A stretch of DNA of 64,000 nucleotides from Collinsella sp. GTDB lineage: Bacteria; Actinomycetota; Coriobacteriia; Coriobacteriales; Coriobacteriaceae. Positions within the stretch are counted from its first letter, which is position 1; the number at the start of each line of letters is the position of its first letter. Under the pieces are notes generated by a model. The model did no database searches, was not told the origin of the DNA, and saw nothing but the letters and a program-made list of their open reading frames with translations. Shown piece after piece: positions 7,892-16,489 of this stretch. The stretch spans positions 62,001 through 126,000 of the forward strand of contig JAGZEK010000008.1 in NCBI GenBank assembly GCA_018368345.1. Direction: 5' to 3'. The translations under genes were made by a program, and so were the position numbers.

Positions 7892-10519
7892 CTACTCGGC
7901 GTCGGGGACCTCGTAGGTGGCCGCCGGCGTGTTGTCGCACACGACGGTAAAGGCACCGTCCTTGTCGACGTCGACCGTCACCTGATCGCCCTCGCGCACC
8001 GTGCCGTCGATGATGGCCGCCGCGATGGCATCCACGACCTCGCGCTGCACCAGACGCTTGAGCGGACGGGCACCGAACACGGGGTCCAGGCCACCCACGG
8101 CGAGCATCTGCTTGGCCGCCGGGGTGATGGCAAGCGTCATGCGCTCCTTGGCCAGACGCGCACGGACGTCGGCAAGCTGGATGTCGACGATCTTCTCGAT
8201 CTGCGCCATGCCGAGCGGATGGAACACCACGATATCGTCGATACGGTTGAGGAACTCGGGGCGGAAGGTCTGAGCCATGGCGGCGTCGACCTGATGGCGC
8301 ATCTCCTCCTCGTCCTTACCGGACAGATCGGCGATGGCCTTGGAGCCCACGTTGCTCGTCATGATGATGATCGTGTTCTTGAAGGACACCTGGCGACCTT
8401 GGCCATCGGTCAGACGGCCGTCATCAAGCACCTGCAGCAGCACGTTAAAGACATCCGGATGAGCCTTCTCCATCTCGTCGAGCAAAATCACGGAGTACGG
8501 ACGACGGCGCACGGCCTCGGTAAGCTGGCCGCCCTCGTCGTAACCCACGTATCCCGGAGGCGCACCGATCAGACGTTGGACGCTGAACTTCTCCATGTAC
8601 TCGGACATGTCGATACGCACGAGCGCACGCTCGTCATCGAACAGGCACTCGGCAAGCGCCTTGGCGAGCTCGGTCTTGCCCACGCCGGTGGGGCCCAGGA
8701 AGAAGAAGCTGCCGATGGGCTTGTCCGGATCGGAGAGGCCCGCACGGCTGCGACGCACGGCCGCGGCGACAGCGGAGACCGCCTCGTCCTGGCCGATGAC
8801 GCGCTTATGCAGCTCGCCCTCCAAGCCCTTCAGCTTATCGAGCTCGCCCTGCATCATCTTGGAGACGGGCACGCCGGTCCAAGCGCTCACGACCTCAGCG
8901 ATCTCATCGGAGGTCACCTGCTCGTTGAGGCCCTCGCCGTCCTGCTGCTTTTGCGCCTCGAGCGCAGCCTCGGAATCCTGAATCTGCTGCTGCAGGCCCG
9001 GAATCACGGAGTAGCGCAGCTCGGACGCACGGCCCAGGTCGCCGTTGCGCGTCGCGCGCTCCTCTTCGCTCTTGGCCTCGTCGAGCTGTCCCTTGAGCTC
9101 CTGCACGTGGTCGATGGCGTTCTTCTGGTTGAGCCAGCCGGCCTTTTGCACGTTGAGCTTTTCTTGGACCTCGGCAATCTCTTGGCGCAGGGCCTCCAGA
9201 CGCTCCTTGGAGGCGTCGTCGGTCTCCTTCATGAGCGCCTGCTCCTCGATCTGCAGCTGGGTGAGCTGACGCGTGGTGGCATCGATCTCGACCGGCATGC
9301 TGTCGAGCTCCATGCGCAGGCGGCTTGCGGCCTCATCAACCAGGTCGATGGCCTTATCGGGCAGGAAGCGGTCGGCGATGTAGCGATCGGAGAGGTCGGC
9401 GGCCGCCACGAGCGCGCTATCGGTGATATGCACGCCGTGGAAGATCTCGTACTTCTCCTTGAGGCCACGCAGGATCGAGATGGTGTCCTCGACGGTGGGC
9501 TCGGAGACCATCACGGTCTGGAAACGACGGGCGAGTGCCGCGTCCTTCTCGATGTACTTGCGATACTCGTCGAGCGTAGTCGCGCCGATTGCGTGCAAGT
9601 CGCCACGAGCGAGCGCCGGCTTCAGGATGTTGCCGGCGTCCATGGAGCCCTCGGTGGCACCCGCGCCCACGATGGTGTGGAGCTCATCGATGAACAGGAT
9701 GACCTTGCCTTCGGACTTTTGGACTTCCTTGAGCACGGCCTTCAAGCGGTCCTCGAACTCGCCGCGGTACTTGGCGCCGGCGACCAGCGCGCTCATGTCG
9801 AGCTCGATGAGGTCGCGGTCGCGCAGGGTGCTCGGCACGTCGCCGGCCACGATACGCTGGGCGATGCCCTCGACGATGGCCGTCTTGCCGACGCCAGGCT
9901 CGCCAATGAGCACGGGGTTATTCTTGGTGCGGCGGGACAGGACTTGGATGGTACGACGAATCTCGTCGGTACGGCCGATGACCGGGTCGAGCTTGCCGGC
10001 GCGGGCCAGGTCGCAGATGTTGCGACCGTACTGCTCCAGTGCCTCAAACTGGGTCTTGTCCTCGGCAGACGTCACACGGTCGTCGCCGCGCAGCTCCTCG
10101 TAGACTTGCTCGATGCGCTCCTTGGTCACGCCGGCGTCGCGCAGAACGCGGCCGGCCTCGCCCTTGTCCTCGGCAAGTGCCATCAGCAGATGCTCGGTCA
10201 CCACAAAGCTGTCGCCCATCTTGGTGGCCTTTTTCTCGGCCTTCTCGATGACGCGAACGAGCTCGTTGGACAGGCCCATCTGCTGACCCTCGCCCGAAAC
10301 CTTAGGCGCATGGTCGATGGCATCCTGCGTGGAGCGTGCGAGCTGGGCTGGGTCGGCGCCGATGCGCTCGATGATCACGGAGATATTGCGCTCGCCGGCA
10401 CCGAGCAGGGCGGACAGCAGGTGAATCGGCTCCACCGCGCCGGCCTGCGCGTCGGCAGCCGTGCTCATGGCGGTCTGCAGCGCCTCGCGCGACGTCATTG
10501 CTAGCTTATCGATTCTCAT
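7892..10519 (-). CDS. clpB: ATP-dependent disaggregase ClpB
   Basis: At 875 residues this has the normal ClpB length. The order is an N-terminal Clp repeat domain (about 1-145), a first AAA+ domain with Walker A GEPGVGKT at 206-213, a middle coiled-coil domain (about 400-525), a second AAA+ domain with GPTGVGKT, and a ClpB D2-small domain. ClpB works with DnaK, DnaJ and GrpE in the cytoplasm to pull proteins out of aggregates. The ATG at 10519 follows GAGAGGTGA. A 27-bp motif about 90 bp upstream is shared with the dnaK operon, so HspR control is likely. The gene is alone and has its own terminator. Confidence 0.97.
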   Translation of the reverse strand: MRIDKLAMTSREALQTAMSTAADAQAGAVEPIHLLSALLGAGERNISVIIERIGADPAQLARSTQDAIDHAPKVSGEGQQMGLSNELVRVIEKAEKKATKMGDSFVVTEHLLMALAEDKGEAGRVLRDAGVTKERIEQVYEELRGDDRVTSAEDKTQFEALEQYGRNICDLARAGKLDPVIGRTDEIRRTIQVLSRRTKNNPVLIGEPGVGKTAIVEGIAQRIVAGDVPSTLRDRDLIELDMSALVAGAKYRGEFEDRLKAVLKEVQKSEGKVILFIDELHTIVGAGATEGSMDAGNILKPALARGDLHAIGATTLDEYRKYIEKDAALARRFQTVMVSEPTVEDTISILRGLKEKYEIFHGVHITDSALVAAADLSDRYIADRFLPDKAIDLVDEAASRLRMELDSMPVEIDATTRQLTQLQIEEQALMKETDDASKERLEALRQEIAEVQEKLNVQKAGWLNQKNAIDHVQELKGQLDEAKSEEERATRNGDLGRASELRYSVIPGLQQQIQDSEAALEAQKQQDGEGLNEQVTSDEIAEVVSAWTGVPVSKMMQGELDKLKGLEGELHKRVIGQDEAVSAVAAAVRRSRAGLSDPDKPIGSFFFLGPTGVGKTELAKALAECLFDDERALVRIDMSEYMEKFSVQRLIGAPPGYVGYDEGGQLTEAVRRRPYSVILLDEMEKAHPDVFNVLLQVLDDGRLTDGQGRQVSFKNTIIIMTSNVGSKAIADLSGKDEEEMRHQVDAAMAQTFRPEFLNRIDDIVVFHPLGMAQIEKIVDIQLADVRARLAKERMTLAITPAAKQMLAVGGLDPVFGARPLKRLVQREVVDAIAAAIIDGTVREGDQVTVDVDKDGAFTVVCDNTPAATYEVPDAE

Positions 10520-10608
10520 GGAATCACCTCTCTTGGGGCGGCCGCCCTACGGGGCGGCTTCACGTTGTTCGAGAAGTATTGTTGCCAGCTTTGCGCGATC
10601 TTATACAC

Positions 10609-10635
10609 AAATCTAAGTCTCTATATATAAGATTT
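10609..10635. promoter_or_regulatory. Putative HspR operator upstream of clpB
   Basis: The half-sites AAATCTAAGTC and ATATAAGATTT are separated by 5 bp. Both half-sites and the spacing match exactly the element at 19337-19363 upstream of dnaK. HspR normally binds the HAIR motif (CTTGAGT, 7 bp, ACTCAAG); this element is a clear departure, so HspR binding is inferred from its two locations only. Confidence 0.65.
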
Positions 10636-10696
10636 TCTGAGTGATTGATGGATAGGGTACTGAGATGTCAGCCCGCCGCTGCCTAGGCGCACTACC

Positions 10697-10914
10697 ATCT
10701 CGATCTATAACATCTAGCAGCCATTTTTGATCCTAGATGTTACAGATCGAGATGAAATGACCAGCGGCAACCGTTTGTCTCAATCTGTAACATCTACTCG
10801 GCAAATTAGGGTCTAACTGTTACAGATCGAGACAAGCCACGAAGGCTCATCTGATAATCTAAATCTGTAACAGCAGGCTTACTTCCAACAGCCCAGATGT
10901 TACAGATCGAGACA
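10697..10914. repeat. Trimer of hairpins with 80-nt period (family K)
   Basis: Three hairpins lie at 10697-10753, 10776-10834 and 10856-10914, with centres at 10725, 10805 and 10885, exactly 80 nt apart. The 20-21-nt arms are variants of GTCTCGATCTGTAACATCT and its complement. Unit 1 has one mismatch, unit 2 has three, and the left arm of unit 3 is degraded. They fill most of the gene-free stretch between clpB and the gene at 11394. The rest of that stretch (10520-11393) holds the clpB operator, an A hairpin, a shared 35-bp segment and a short tandem repeat. Confidence 0.85.
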
Positions 10915-10917
10915 AAC

Positions 10918-10958
10918 GGGACCACCACAAAGGTGCCTGTCCCCTTTGTGGTGGTCCC
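10918..10958. repeat. CCACCACAAAGG hairpin, family A copy 1
   Basis: Perfect 16-bp arms (GGGACCACCACAAAGG and its complement) enclose TGCCTGTC. Further copies are at 44880, 47890 and 51615, with a half copy at 12052. Confidence 0.9.
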
Positions 10959-10993
10959 AGTCTATTTTTAGCGTCCCACAAGATCCAACGAGA
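10959..10993. repeat. 35-bp segment repeated on the other side of the 11394 gene
   Basis: This stretch, starting AGTCTATTTTTAGCGTCCC, matches 12119-12153 at 32 of 35 positions. With the A-family sequences beside each copy, the two segments bracket the CDS at 11394-12041 in direct orientation. Confidence 0.75.
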
Positions 10994-11211
10994 ACACAGC
11001 GACGAAATCGAGAGCCACCGATAGCCCGTTCGCGCAGATATAGATGGAGATTCAAGACAAGGGTGCCGGCTTAAACGGCTTGGTTATCGTACGCCACAAT
11101 ACTCTCGTCATCGTCCCTGTCGTTTTTATAGTGCTTATAGTGAAAATAGCGGGTTTAGTGAGAATAGTATTGCGCAAAACTCGTGAACTCAATTTTTGAC
11201 CCCTCGCCCAG

Positions 11212-11267
11212 AATGAGGGGAGGCAAATATTCCTATTAGAATGAGGGGAGGCAAATATTCCTATTAG
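11212..11267. repeat. Perfect 28-bp tandem duplication
   Basis: Two identical 28-bp units, each starting AATGAGGGGAGGCAAATATT, lie head to tail at 11212-11239 and 11240-11267 in non-coding DNA. The lack of any difference suggests a recent slippage duplication. Confidence 0.9.
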
Positions 11268-11393
11268 AGATCGAATCGAAGCCCAATAGGGCCTTTTAGC
11301 CCTCTCATTCCGGGCGGTCGCTTTCTTTTGAATATTGTCGTAAGCTTGTATCATTTATCTTAATGATTGCATATTGCATGAGAGGTGCCCACC

Positions 11394-12041
11394 GTGAAAC
11401 GCTCCACCTATATCGGCCTGCTCGTCTTAGCGTTTGCAATTACCGCAGCCGGCGTAGGCATTATCTATCTCGCATTTCTCCCTGCCTCGGCGACGCAGGC
11501 GGCGGTTGAAACCGTAAGCTACCCCATCGAAATCCTCACCGATATCGTCAAACCCGATTCAATCACCGTCGATTTCGACGGTACGCCCGCAGCGCTTGGG
11601 GTCAGCAACTATCCCCGAATCGAACTTGGGGCCACGCGCTATACCCAAGATGAGCAGCTTATCGGCAAGGCAACCAATTTACTCAAAGGCAAAACGTTTA
11701 CGCGGTGGTACGGCGCCGCAATATATCGAGCCAAGAAAGGCCAAATGAATGGCGGGTATTATTCGACCCTTGAACTCGATGCGGCAAACGGGAGCAGACT
11801 GTGCAACGTCTCATACGACCCCGGCTACGTGGACAACGAAGGGCCGGGAGTCTATATCTCGGATGGCAACGTGATCTACGTCATGGAAGGCGACCAGACG
11901 GCAGTCGTCGATTTTATGGATCGGTGTACCGAGGATGCCTACGAACAAACCTGCGAGCCCGATCCGCAGACAGCGCGCGACAGCGGCTCAGCACGCACTT
12001 GGCTATTTGACGATGAGATAACCTGGACCCCATCGAAATAA
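11394..12041 (+). CDS. Membrane-anchored or secreted hypothetical protein
   Basis: The GTG at 11394 has AGAGG 8 nt upstream and is preferred to an in-frame GTG at 11385 that overlaps that site. The 215-residue product starts MKRSTYIGLLVLAFAITAAG, a signal anchor, followed by an exported domain of about 185 residues with no recognised family. Four cysteines lie in the C-terminal half. The gene is isolated and bracketed by two direct copies of A-family/35-bp repeat sequence, so it may have moved or been copied as a unit. A hairpin at 12085-12113 probably ends its transcript. Confidence 0.7.
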   Translation: MKRSTYIGLLVLAFAITAAGVGIIYLAFLPASATQAAVETVSYPIEILTDIVKPDSITVDFDGTPAALGVSNYPRIELGATRYTQDEQLIGKATNLLKGKTFTRWYGAAIYRAKKGQMNGGYYSTLELDAANGSRLCNVSYDPGYVDNEGPGVYISDGNVIYVMEGDQTAVVDFMDRCTEDAYEQTCEPDPQTARDSGSARTWLFDDEITWTPSK

Positions 12042-12051
12042 GAACCCGCCG

Positions 12052-12074
12052 GACAGGCACCTTTGTGGTGGTTT
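12052..12074. repeat. Half copy of family A element
   Basis: Only one arm and the loop side of the A hairpin remain (GACAGGCACCTTTGTGGTGG), in inverted orientation. It lies 10 bp after the stop codon of the 11394 gene. Confidence 0.75.
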
Positions 12075-12084
12075 TCGACAAAAA

Positions 12085-12113
12085 GAAGCCGCCCCATTAA
12101 GAGAAGCGGCTTC
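12085..12113. terminator. Possible bidirectional terminator
   Basis: The stem GAAGCCGC/GCGGCTTC with a 13-nt loop is preceded by an A-run and followed after 8 bp by CTATTTTT. It could serve the 11394 gene and the oppositely oriented hydratase gene. Confidence 0.5.
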
Positions 12114-12118
12114 AAGCA

Positions 12119-12153
12119 AGTCTATTTTTGGCGTCCCTCAAGACCCAACGAGA
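12119..12153. repeat. Second copy of the 35-bp segment
   Basis: This matches 10959-10993 at 32 of 35 positions in the same orientation and closes the bracket around the 11394 gene. Confidence 0.75.
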
Positions 12154-12164
12154 GCGTCGCGGTA

Positions 12165-12236
12165 GCCCCGGACACACCTTTCCCTCGGGCGACCCTCGCG
12201 AAGCGCGTGAGCACGAGGGAAAGGTGTGTCCGGGGC
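12165..12236. repeat. Long inverted repeat 3' of the hydratase gene (family F copy 1)
   Basis: Perfect 23-bp arms lie at 12165-12187 and 12214-12236 around a 26-nt loop that holds a smaller hairpin with CGCGAAGCGCG. It begins 11 bp after the hydratase stop codon on the minus strand. It has no U-run, so it is more than a standard terminator. A larger relative lies at 58255-58375. Confidence 0.85.
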
Positions 12237-12247
12237 GTACAGCAGAG

Positions 12248-14548
12248 TTACTCGGCAGCGGCCTTGAACTTGTTGTAGTTGATCAGGCAGCCGGCCTTGA
12301 CGATGGCACGCTCTTCGGCCGTCATATCGGCAATATAGAGCTCAATCTGCTCAACCGCACCATCGGCGCGCACCACGTAGGCGGCGATGTTCTTGAGATC
12401 GCCATCGAGCGCGGCACGGATACCCGGCACAAAGACGTAGTCGCCCACCTCAAAGTTGGGCTCGGCCTCCATCTGGAAGGGCACCATGCCCCAGTTCATG
12501 ACGTTGGAGCGATAGCGCTTGGTGGCGTACTCGTGGACGATGTTGGCCAGGCCGCCAATTACGCGCTGGCAGCTCGCAGCCTGCTCGCGGGCAGAACCGT
12601 CGCCCGGCTTCTTGGCGTAGAGCATGGAGCCGTACTCGGTCGCCTTGGCATCGGCCGCGATGCCCGCGCCGGCCAGCGCCTCAAACACTCCGGCAAGCTC
12701 GGCATCGAGCGCCGCCAGGTCGCCTGCGGACTCACCGGCAACGCGGCGCTTTTCCACCGCGTCAACCTCCTTGGAGCGGCCCACGTAGCCCGGATCGCGA
12801 CGGCTCAGCGTAAACTCGGCCAGGCCCAGCGGGTTGGAGCGGAAGGAGCTCGTCTCGCCCGAGGGAATGAGCTCGTCGGTCGTGGTGACCGGGTCCATGA
12901 TCTTGGAGCAAACCTTGAGCAGGATATCGTCGCCGAGCGGCTCCATCGCGGGCCACGGCTTGATGTTGGGGCCCTCGACCAGCTCGTCGGCGGGCTCAGC
13001 CTTGCCAAAGCCCCAGTACACGCGCTTCTTGTAGGGAGCGTCGTCGAAGGTGTACTCGCAGGCCTCGTCCCAAGTCTCCTCGGGTAGGTCGGTCGCCGGC
13101 GTCAGGACGCCGCCGTTGGCAGCCGTCGCCGCAATGGAGCGAGCGTCCATCAGAGCCACGGCGCTCAACTGGCCATTGCCCGGCTTGGAGCCCTCGCGGT
13201 TGGGGAAGTTGCGCGTAGTGTGGCGGATCGAAAGGCCGTTGTTGGCGGGCGTGTCGCCGGCACCAAAGCACGGACCGCAGAACGCCGTGCGCACGATCGC
13301 GCCGGCCTCCATAAGGTCGTAGATATAGCCGCGGCGTGTAAGTTCGAGCGCCACGGGCTGGCTCGTGGGATAGACCGACAGCGAGAACTCGCCGCAGCCG
13401 GTGTTGGCGCCCTTGAGCACGCGGGCAGCCTGAACCACGGAGTCGTAGTTGCCGCCCGAGCAGCCGGCGATGACGCCCTGCTGCACGTGCAGCTTGCCGT
13501 CGACGATCTTGTCGAGCAGGCTAAAGTGCGTCTTACCCTCGCCGATCTTGGCGGCCTCGAGCTCCACCTCGTGCAGGATGTCCTCGAGGTTCTCGTTGAG
13601 CTCGTCGATCTCAAAGCCGTTGGAAGGATGGAACGGCAGCGCGATCATAGGCTTGATGCTCGACAGACTGACCTCGACGCAGCCGTCGTAGTAGGCGACA
13701 TCGGCGGGCTTGAGCTCGCGGTAGTCGTCGCCGCGGCCGTGCATGGTCAGGAATGCGTGCGTGTCCTCGTCAGTTGCCCAAATGGAGGAAAGGCAGGTGG
13801 TCTCGGTGGTCATGACGTCGACGCCGTTGCGGTAATCGGTCGTCATGCTCGCGATGCCGGGGCCCACAAACTCCATGACCTTGTTCTTGACATAGCCCTT
13901 GGCAAAGACGGCGCGGATGATGGCAAGCGCAACGTCGTGCGGGCCGACGCCGGGTCGCGGAGCGCCCGTGAGGTAGATGGCAACGACTCCGGGATAGGCG
14001 ACATCGTAGGTGTCGCGCAGCAGTTGCTTTGCCAGCTCGCCGCCGCCCTCGCCCACGGCCATGGTGCCCAGAGCGCCGTAGCGGGTGTGCGAGTCGGAAC
14101 CCAGGATCATCTTGCCGCAGCCGGCGAAGTTCTCACGCATAAAGGAGTGGATGACGGCGATGTGCGGCGGAACGAAGATGCCGCCGTACTTCTTGGCCGC
14201 GGAAAGGCCAAAGACGTGGTCGTCCTCGTTGATGGTACCGCCCACGGCGCACAGCGAGTTATGGCAGTTGGTGAGCACGTAGGGCAGCGGGAACTGCTCC
14301 ATGCCCGAGGCGCGCGCCGTCTGGATGATGCCGACAAAGGTGATGTCGTGGCTCGCCATAGCATCGAAGCGAATCTTGAGCGCCTCGGGGTCACCGGACA
14401 TATTGTGTGCCTGGAGGATCGAATACGCGATGGTGCCGCGCTTGGCATCCTCGGGCGTCTGCGTAATACCGCGCTCGGCAGCCTCGGCCGCAGGCACAAC
14501 CTCGCTGCCGCCGCGCAGGTAGATGCCGTCCTCGTACAGCTTGACCAT
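12248..14548 (-). CDS. Aconitase-family hydratase
   Basis: This 766-residue protein has aconitase/isopropylmalate-isomerase features: [12 protein letters not shown], the first cluster cysteine in [11 protein letters not shown], and the pair CGPCFGAGD. The C-terminal swivel domain includes [11 protein letters not shown]. Members use a labile 4Fe-4S cluster to move water across a hydroxy-acid. The sequence departs from housekeeping AcnA/AcnB, so the substrate (citrate or another tricarboxylate-like acid) is left open. The ATG at 14548 is chosen because GTGGGAGAC precedes it; an ATG at 14593 is in frame but lacks a site. No other TCA gene is adjacent. Confidence 0.85.
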   Translation of the reverse strand: MVKLYEDGIYLRGGSEVVPAAEAAERGITQTPEDAKRGTIAYSILQAHNMSGDPEALKIRFDAMASHDITFVGIIQTARASGMEQFPLPYVLTNCHNSLCAVGGTINEDDHVFGLSAAKKYGGIFVPPHIAVIHSFMRENFAGCGKMILGSDSHTRYGALGTMAVGEGGGELAKQLLRDTYDVAYPGVVAIYLTGAPRPGVGPHDVALAIIRAVFAKGYVKNKVMEFVGPGIASMTTDYRNGVDVMTTETTCLSSIWATDEDTHAFLTMHGRGDDYRELKPADVAYYDGCVEVSLSSIKPMIALPFHPSNGFEIDELNENLEDILHEVELEAAKIGEGKTHFSLLDKIVDGKLHVQQGVIAGCSGGNYDSVVQAARVLKGANTGCGEFSLSVYPTSQPVALELTRRGYIYDLMEAGAIVRTAFCGPCFGAGDTPANNGLSIRHTTRNFPNREGSKPGNGQLSAVALMDARSIAATAANGGVLTPATDLPEETWDEACEYTFDDAPYKKRVYWGFGKAEPADELVEGPNIKPWPAMEPLGDDILLKVCSKIMDPVTTTDELIPSGETSSFRSNPLGLAEFTLSRRDPGYVGRSKEVDAVEKRRVAGESAGDLAALDAELAGVFEALAGAGIAADAKATEYGSMLYAKKPGDGSAREQAASCQRVIGGLANIVHEYATKRYRSNVMNWGMVPFQMEAEPNFEVGDYVFVPGIRAALDGDLKNIAAYVVRADGAVEQIELYIADMTAEERAIVKAGCLINYNKFKAAAE

Positions 14549-14722
14549 ACTGTCTCCCACTCTGCCCGAAAGGCTCGGGCGCATAGCATACATTCGTTCA
14601 ACATCGTGCCATAGAACGGTTGCGAATGGGTTACGAATCTACACGTTCACTTTATCTCAGTAAAGCACAGGACGAGCCCAGCGTGGGGCCGGCAGATCTG
14701 GCGCAAGAGTGTCCCTTTCGAC

Positions 14723-14927
14723 TAGTCATTTAAGAACGTCCCCAATGACTACCCATAACAACGCCGATGTTTTGGCGCAGACAGCGAAAGCCCGCCAGAG
14801 CGAGCAAGGTGCCTTGAAACAAGGCGGCATTGACCTTCTGGTCATGCCGCCGAAGTTGAAAGGCAGATTGCCGCTCTGGCGGGCTTGCAGCGTCGAGCCG
14901 TTACGCGGTTTGGTAAAACCGCGTAAC
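14723..14927 (-). repeat. Composite structured element C-D, copy 1, 3' of hspR
   Basis: Read on the minus strand from the hspR stop: hairpin P0 (14900-14927, loop TTTTACCAAA), the linker GCTCGACGCTGC, then a long stem P1 (14872-14886 with 14788-14802). Inside it are P2 (14860-14865 with 14810-14815) and P3 (14823-14851, tip GACC-AGAA-GGTC). TCGCTGTC follows, and a C-type hairpin (14723-14751, stem TAGTCATT/AATGACTA) lies beyond. P0 overlaps the stop codon by one base. Copies at 34751-34967 and 43677-43896 keep loops and linkers but change the stems in complementary fashion. The remaining stretch to 14548 holds only a GTGTCCC half motif. Confidence 0.8.
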
Positions 14928-15343
14928 TACAGATCGCCTCCGGCGCCCAGTAGCTTGCGCATAACTTGCTCGGGGTTGACCGAACCGTCGCGCGGAGCAA
15001 GGGCGGTGATCTTCTTCTGCATCTTGTACTCGTGCAGTTCGTCCTCGAGCTGGCGCACGCGGGCGCGGAGCTTTTCGTTCTCGCGCTCGCGCTCCTCGGC
15101 ACGCTCCTTCATATCGAGGATACGCACCACGCCGGCGAGGTTAATGCCCTCGTCGGTCAGTTGGTTGATGAGCTCCAAGCGCTCGATATCGGCACGCGAA
15201 TACAGACGCGTGTTACCGCCCGAGCGCTGGGGATTCACCAAGCCTTTGGACTCGTAGACGCGCAGAGTCTGCGGGTGCATGCCGGTCAGCTCGGCCGCCA
15301 CGCTGATCATGTACAGCGGTTTGTTCCTATTGTCCTCGGCCAT
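14927..15343 (-). CDS. hspR: Heat-shock repressor HspR (MerR family)
   Basis: A 138-residue MerR-type protein: winged helix at about residues 10-75 (SVAAELTGMHPQTLRVYESKGL, then NTRLYSRADIERL) and a C-terminal coiled coil of about 90-125 (ERERENEKLRARVRQLEDEL). HspR represses the dnaK operon and often clpB in actinobacteria, with DnaK as co-repressor. It is last in dnaK-grpE-dnaJ-hspR, 72 bp after dnaJ, giving autoregulation. Start at ATG 15343 with AAGGGGTCAGG upstream. A structured repeat begins at its stop codon. Confidence 0.93.
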   Translation of the reverse strand: MAEDNRNKPLYMISVAAELTGMHPQTLRVYESKGLVNPQRSGGNTRLYSRADIERLELINQLTDEGINLAGVVRILDMKERAEERERENEKLRARVRQLEDELHEYKMQKKITALAPRDGSVNPEQVMRKLLGAGGDL

Positions 15344-15415
15344 GCTACCTGACCCCTTTCCGTCTCGTTATCGTCCATCATAAGCCCGCGGGCGCGGGCG
15401 TGCGCCACGACCGCC

Positions 15416-16381
15416 CTAGTACGTCGCCTTGTAACGGTTGACCTTCTCGCGATAGTCGCGTGTGTCGGTCTCGCGCAGCTTGGTCATGGCATCGCGCTCG
15501 TCATCGGACAGGTTCGTGGGGACCTGCACCTTGATCTCGACGAGCAGTGCACCGGTGCGGCCACGGTGCTTAACATCGGGCGCCCCCATTTCCTTAAAGC
15601 GGAACTTCTTGCCCGTCTGGGTGCCAGCGGGCACCTTCAGACGGACCGTCGCGCCGCCGGGCGTGGGCACGTCCACCGTGCAGCCGAGCGCCGCCTCGTA
15701 GACCGAGACCGGTACCTCCATGGTCACGTCGGCACCTTTGCGCTTAAACAGCGGATGCTCCTCCACGTGCGTGGTCACGACCAGGTCGCCGCGCTCGCCG
15801 CCGGCAACGCCATACTCGCCGCGACGTTTGTAGCGCAGCTTGCCGCCGTCGACCGCGCCCGCGGGCACCGAGACCGTAATGGTCTGCTGCTCGCCTGTCG
15901 AGGGAATGCGATAGGTGACCTTGTGCGTCACGCCGCGAAACGCGTCCTCGGCCGTCACATCGACGGTCAGCGACAGGTCGCCGCCCTTGCGAGCGCGGCT
16001 GCGGCCCGCGCCGGCACCGGCAGCGCCCGCAGCCCCGGCAAAGCCCGAGCCCCAATCGCTGCCCCAGGCACCGTTGCCGCTAAAGATGCTGTCGAAGATA
16101 TCGCCCCAGCCGCTCGCGCCAGCGCCGGCACCATAGCCGCCACCATACGCGCCGCCCGCGCCCGGCATACCGCCGAACATGAGCATCTGGTCGTACTCTT
16201 TGCGCTTCTTCTCGTCCGAAAGCGTCTCGTAGGCCTCGCTGATCTCCTTAAATTTGGCCTCGTCGCCGCCGGCATCGGGGTGATATTTTTGCGCGAGCTT
16301 ACGGAACGCGCTCTTGATCTCTTTGTCGGAGGCGCTCTTGGATACGCCCAGGATGTCATAGAAGGTTTTGCCTGCAGCCAT
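15416..16381 (-). CDS. dnaJ: Co-chaperone DnaJ without zinc finger
   Basis: A 321-residue J-protein. The J domain (residues 5-70) has the HPD motif at 34-36 that triggers DnaK ATPase. A Gly/Ala-rich linker (about 72-125) leads straight into the two C-terminal substrate-binding domains (from about 130). The four CxxCxGxG repeats of classical DnaJ are absent, making this a type II, CbpA-like J-protein. It is nevertheless the operon's only J gene, as in some other actinobacterial dnaK operons. A hairpin at 16455-16484 separates it from grpE. Confidence 0.93.
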   Translation of the reverse strand: MAAGKTFYDILGVSKSASDKEIKSAFRKLAQKYHPDAGGDEAKFKEISEAYETLSDEKKRKEYDQMLMFGGMPGAGGAYGGGYGAGAGASGWGDIFDSIFSGNGAWGSDWGSGFAGAAGAAGAGAGRSRARKGGDLSLTVDVTAEDAFRGVTHKVTYRIPSTGEQQTITVSVPAGAVDGGKLRYKRRGEYGVAGGERGDLVVTTHVEEHPLFKRKGADVTMEVPVSVYEAALGCTVDVPTPGGATVRLKVPAGTQTGKKFRFKEMGAPDVKHRGRTGALLVEIKVQVPTNLSDDERDAMTKLRETDTRDYREKVNRYKATY

Positions 16382-16454
16382 CGTAGCTCCTCTCCTGTTT
16401 CATCCGCCGTCCCCGCGGACGGCGGCTCATGCTTTCATATGGCACTAGGCCAGA

Positions 16455-16484
16455 AAGGGCCCCGGGTGTTGCCCCGGGGCCCTT
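16455..16484 (-). terminator. Intercistronic hairpin between grpE and dnaJ
   Basis: A perfect 12-bp GC-rich stem (AAGGGCCCCGGG and its complement) with a 6-nt loop follows the grpE stop by 5 bp and leads into TTTCT. It may act as a partial terminator or as a stabiliser, lowering dnaJ-hspR relative to dnaK-grpE. Confidence 0.7.
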
Positions 16485-16489
16485 CTCAA

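Noticed and set aside
7556..10504. A 982-codon open frame opposite clpB
   Set aside because: Shadow of the GC-rich clpB coding strand, without a ribosome site or recognisable domain.
11052..11354. A 100-codon minus-strand frame in the region before the 11394 gene
   Set aside because: No ribosome site, runs through the 28-bp tandem repeat, and composition is not like a protein of this genome.
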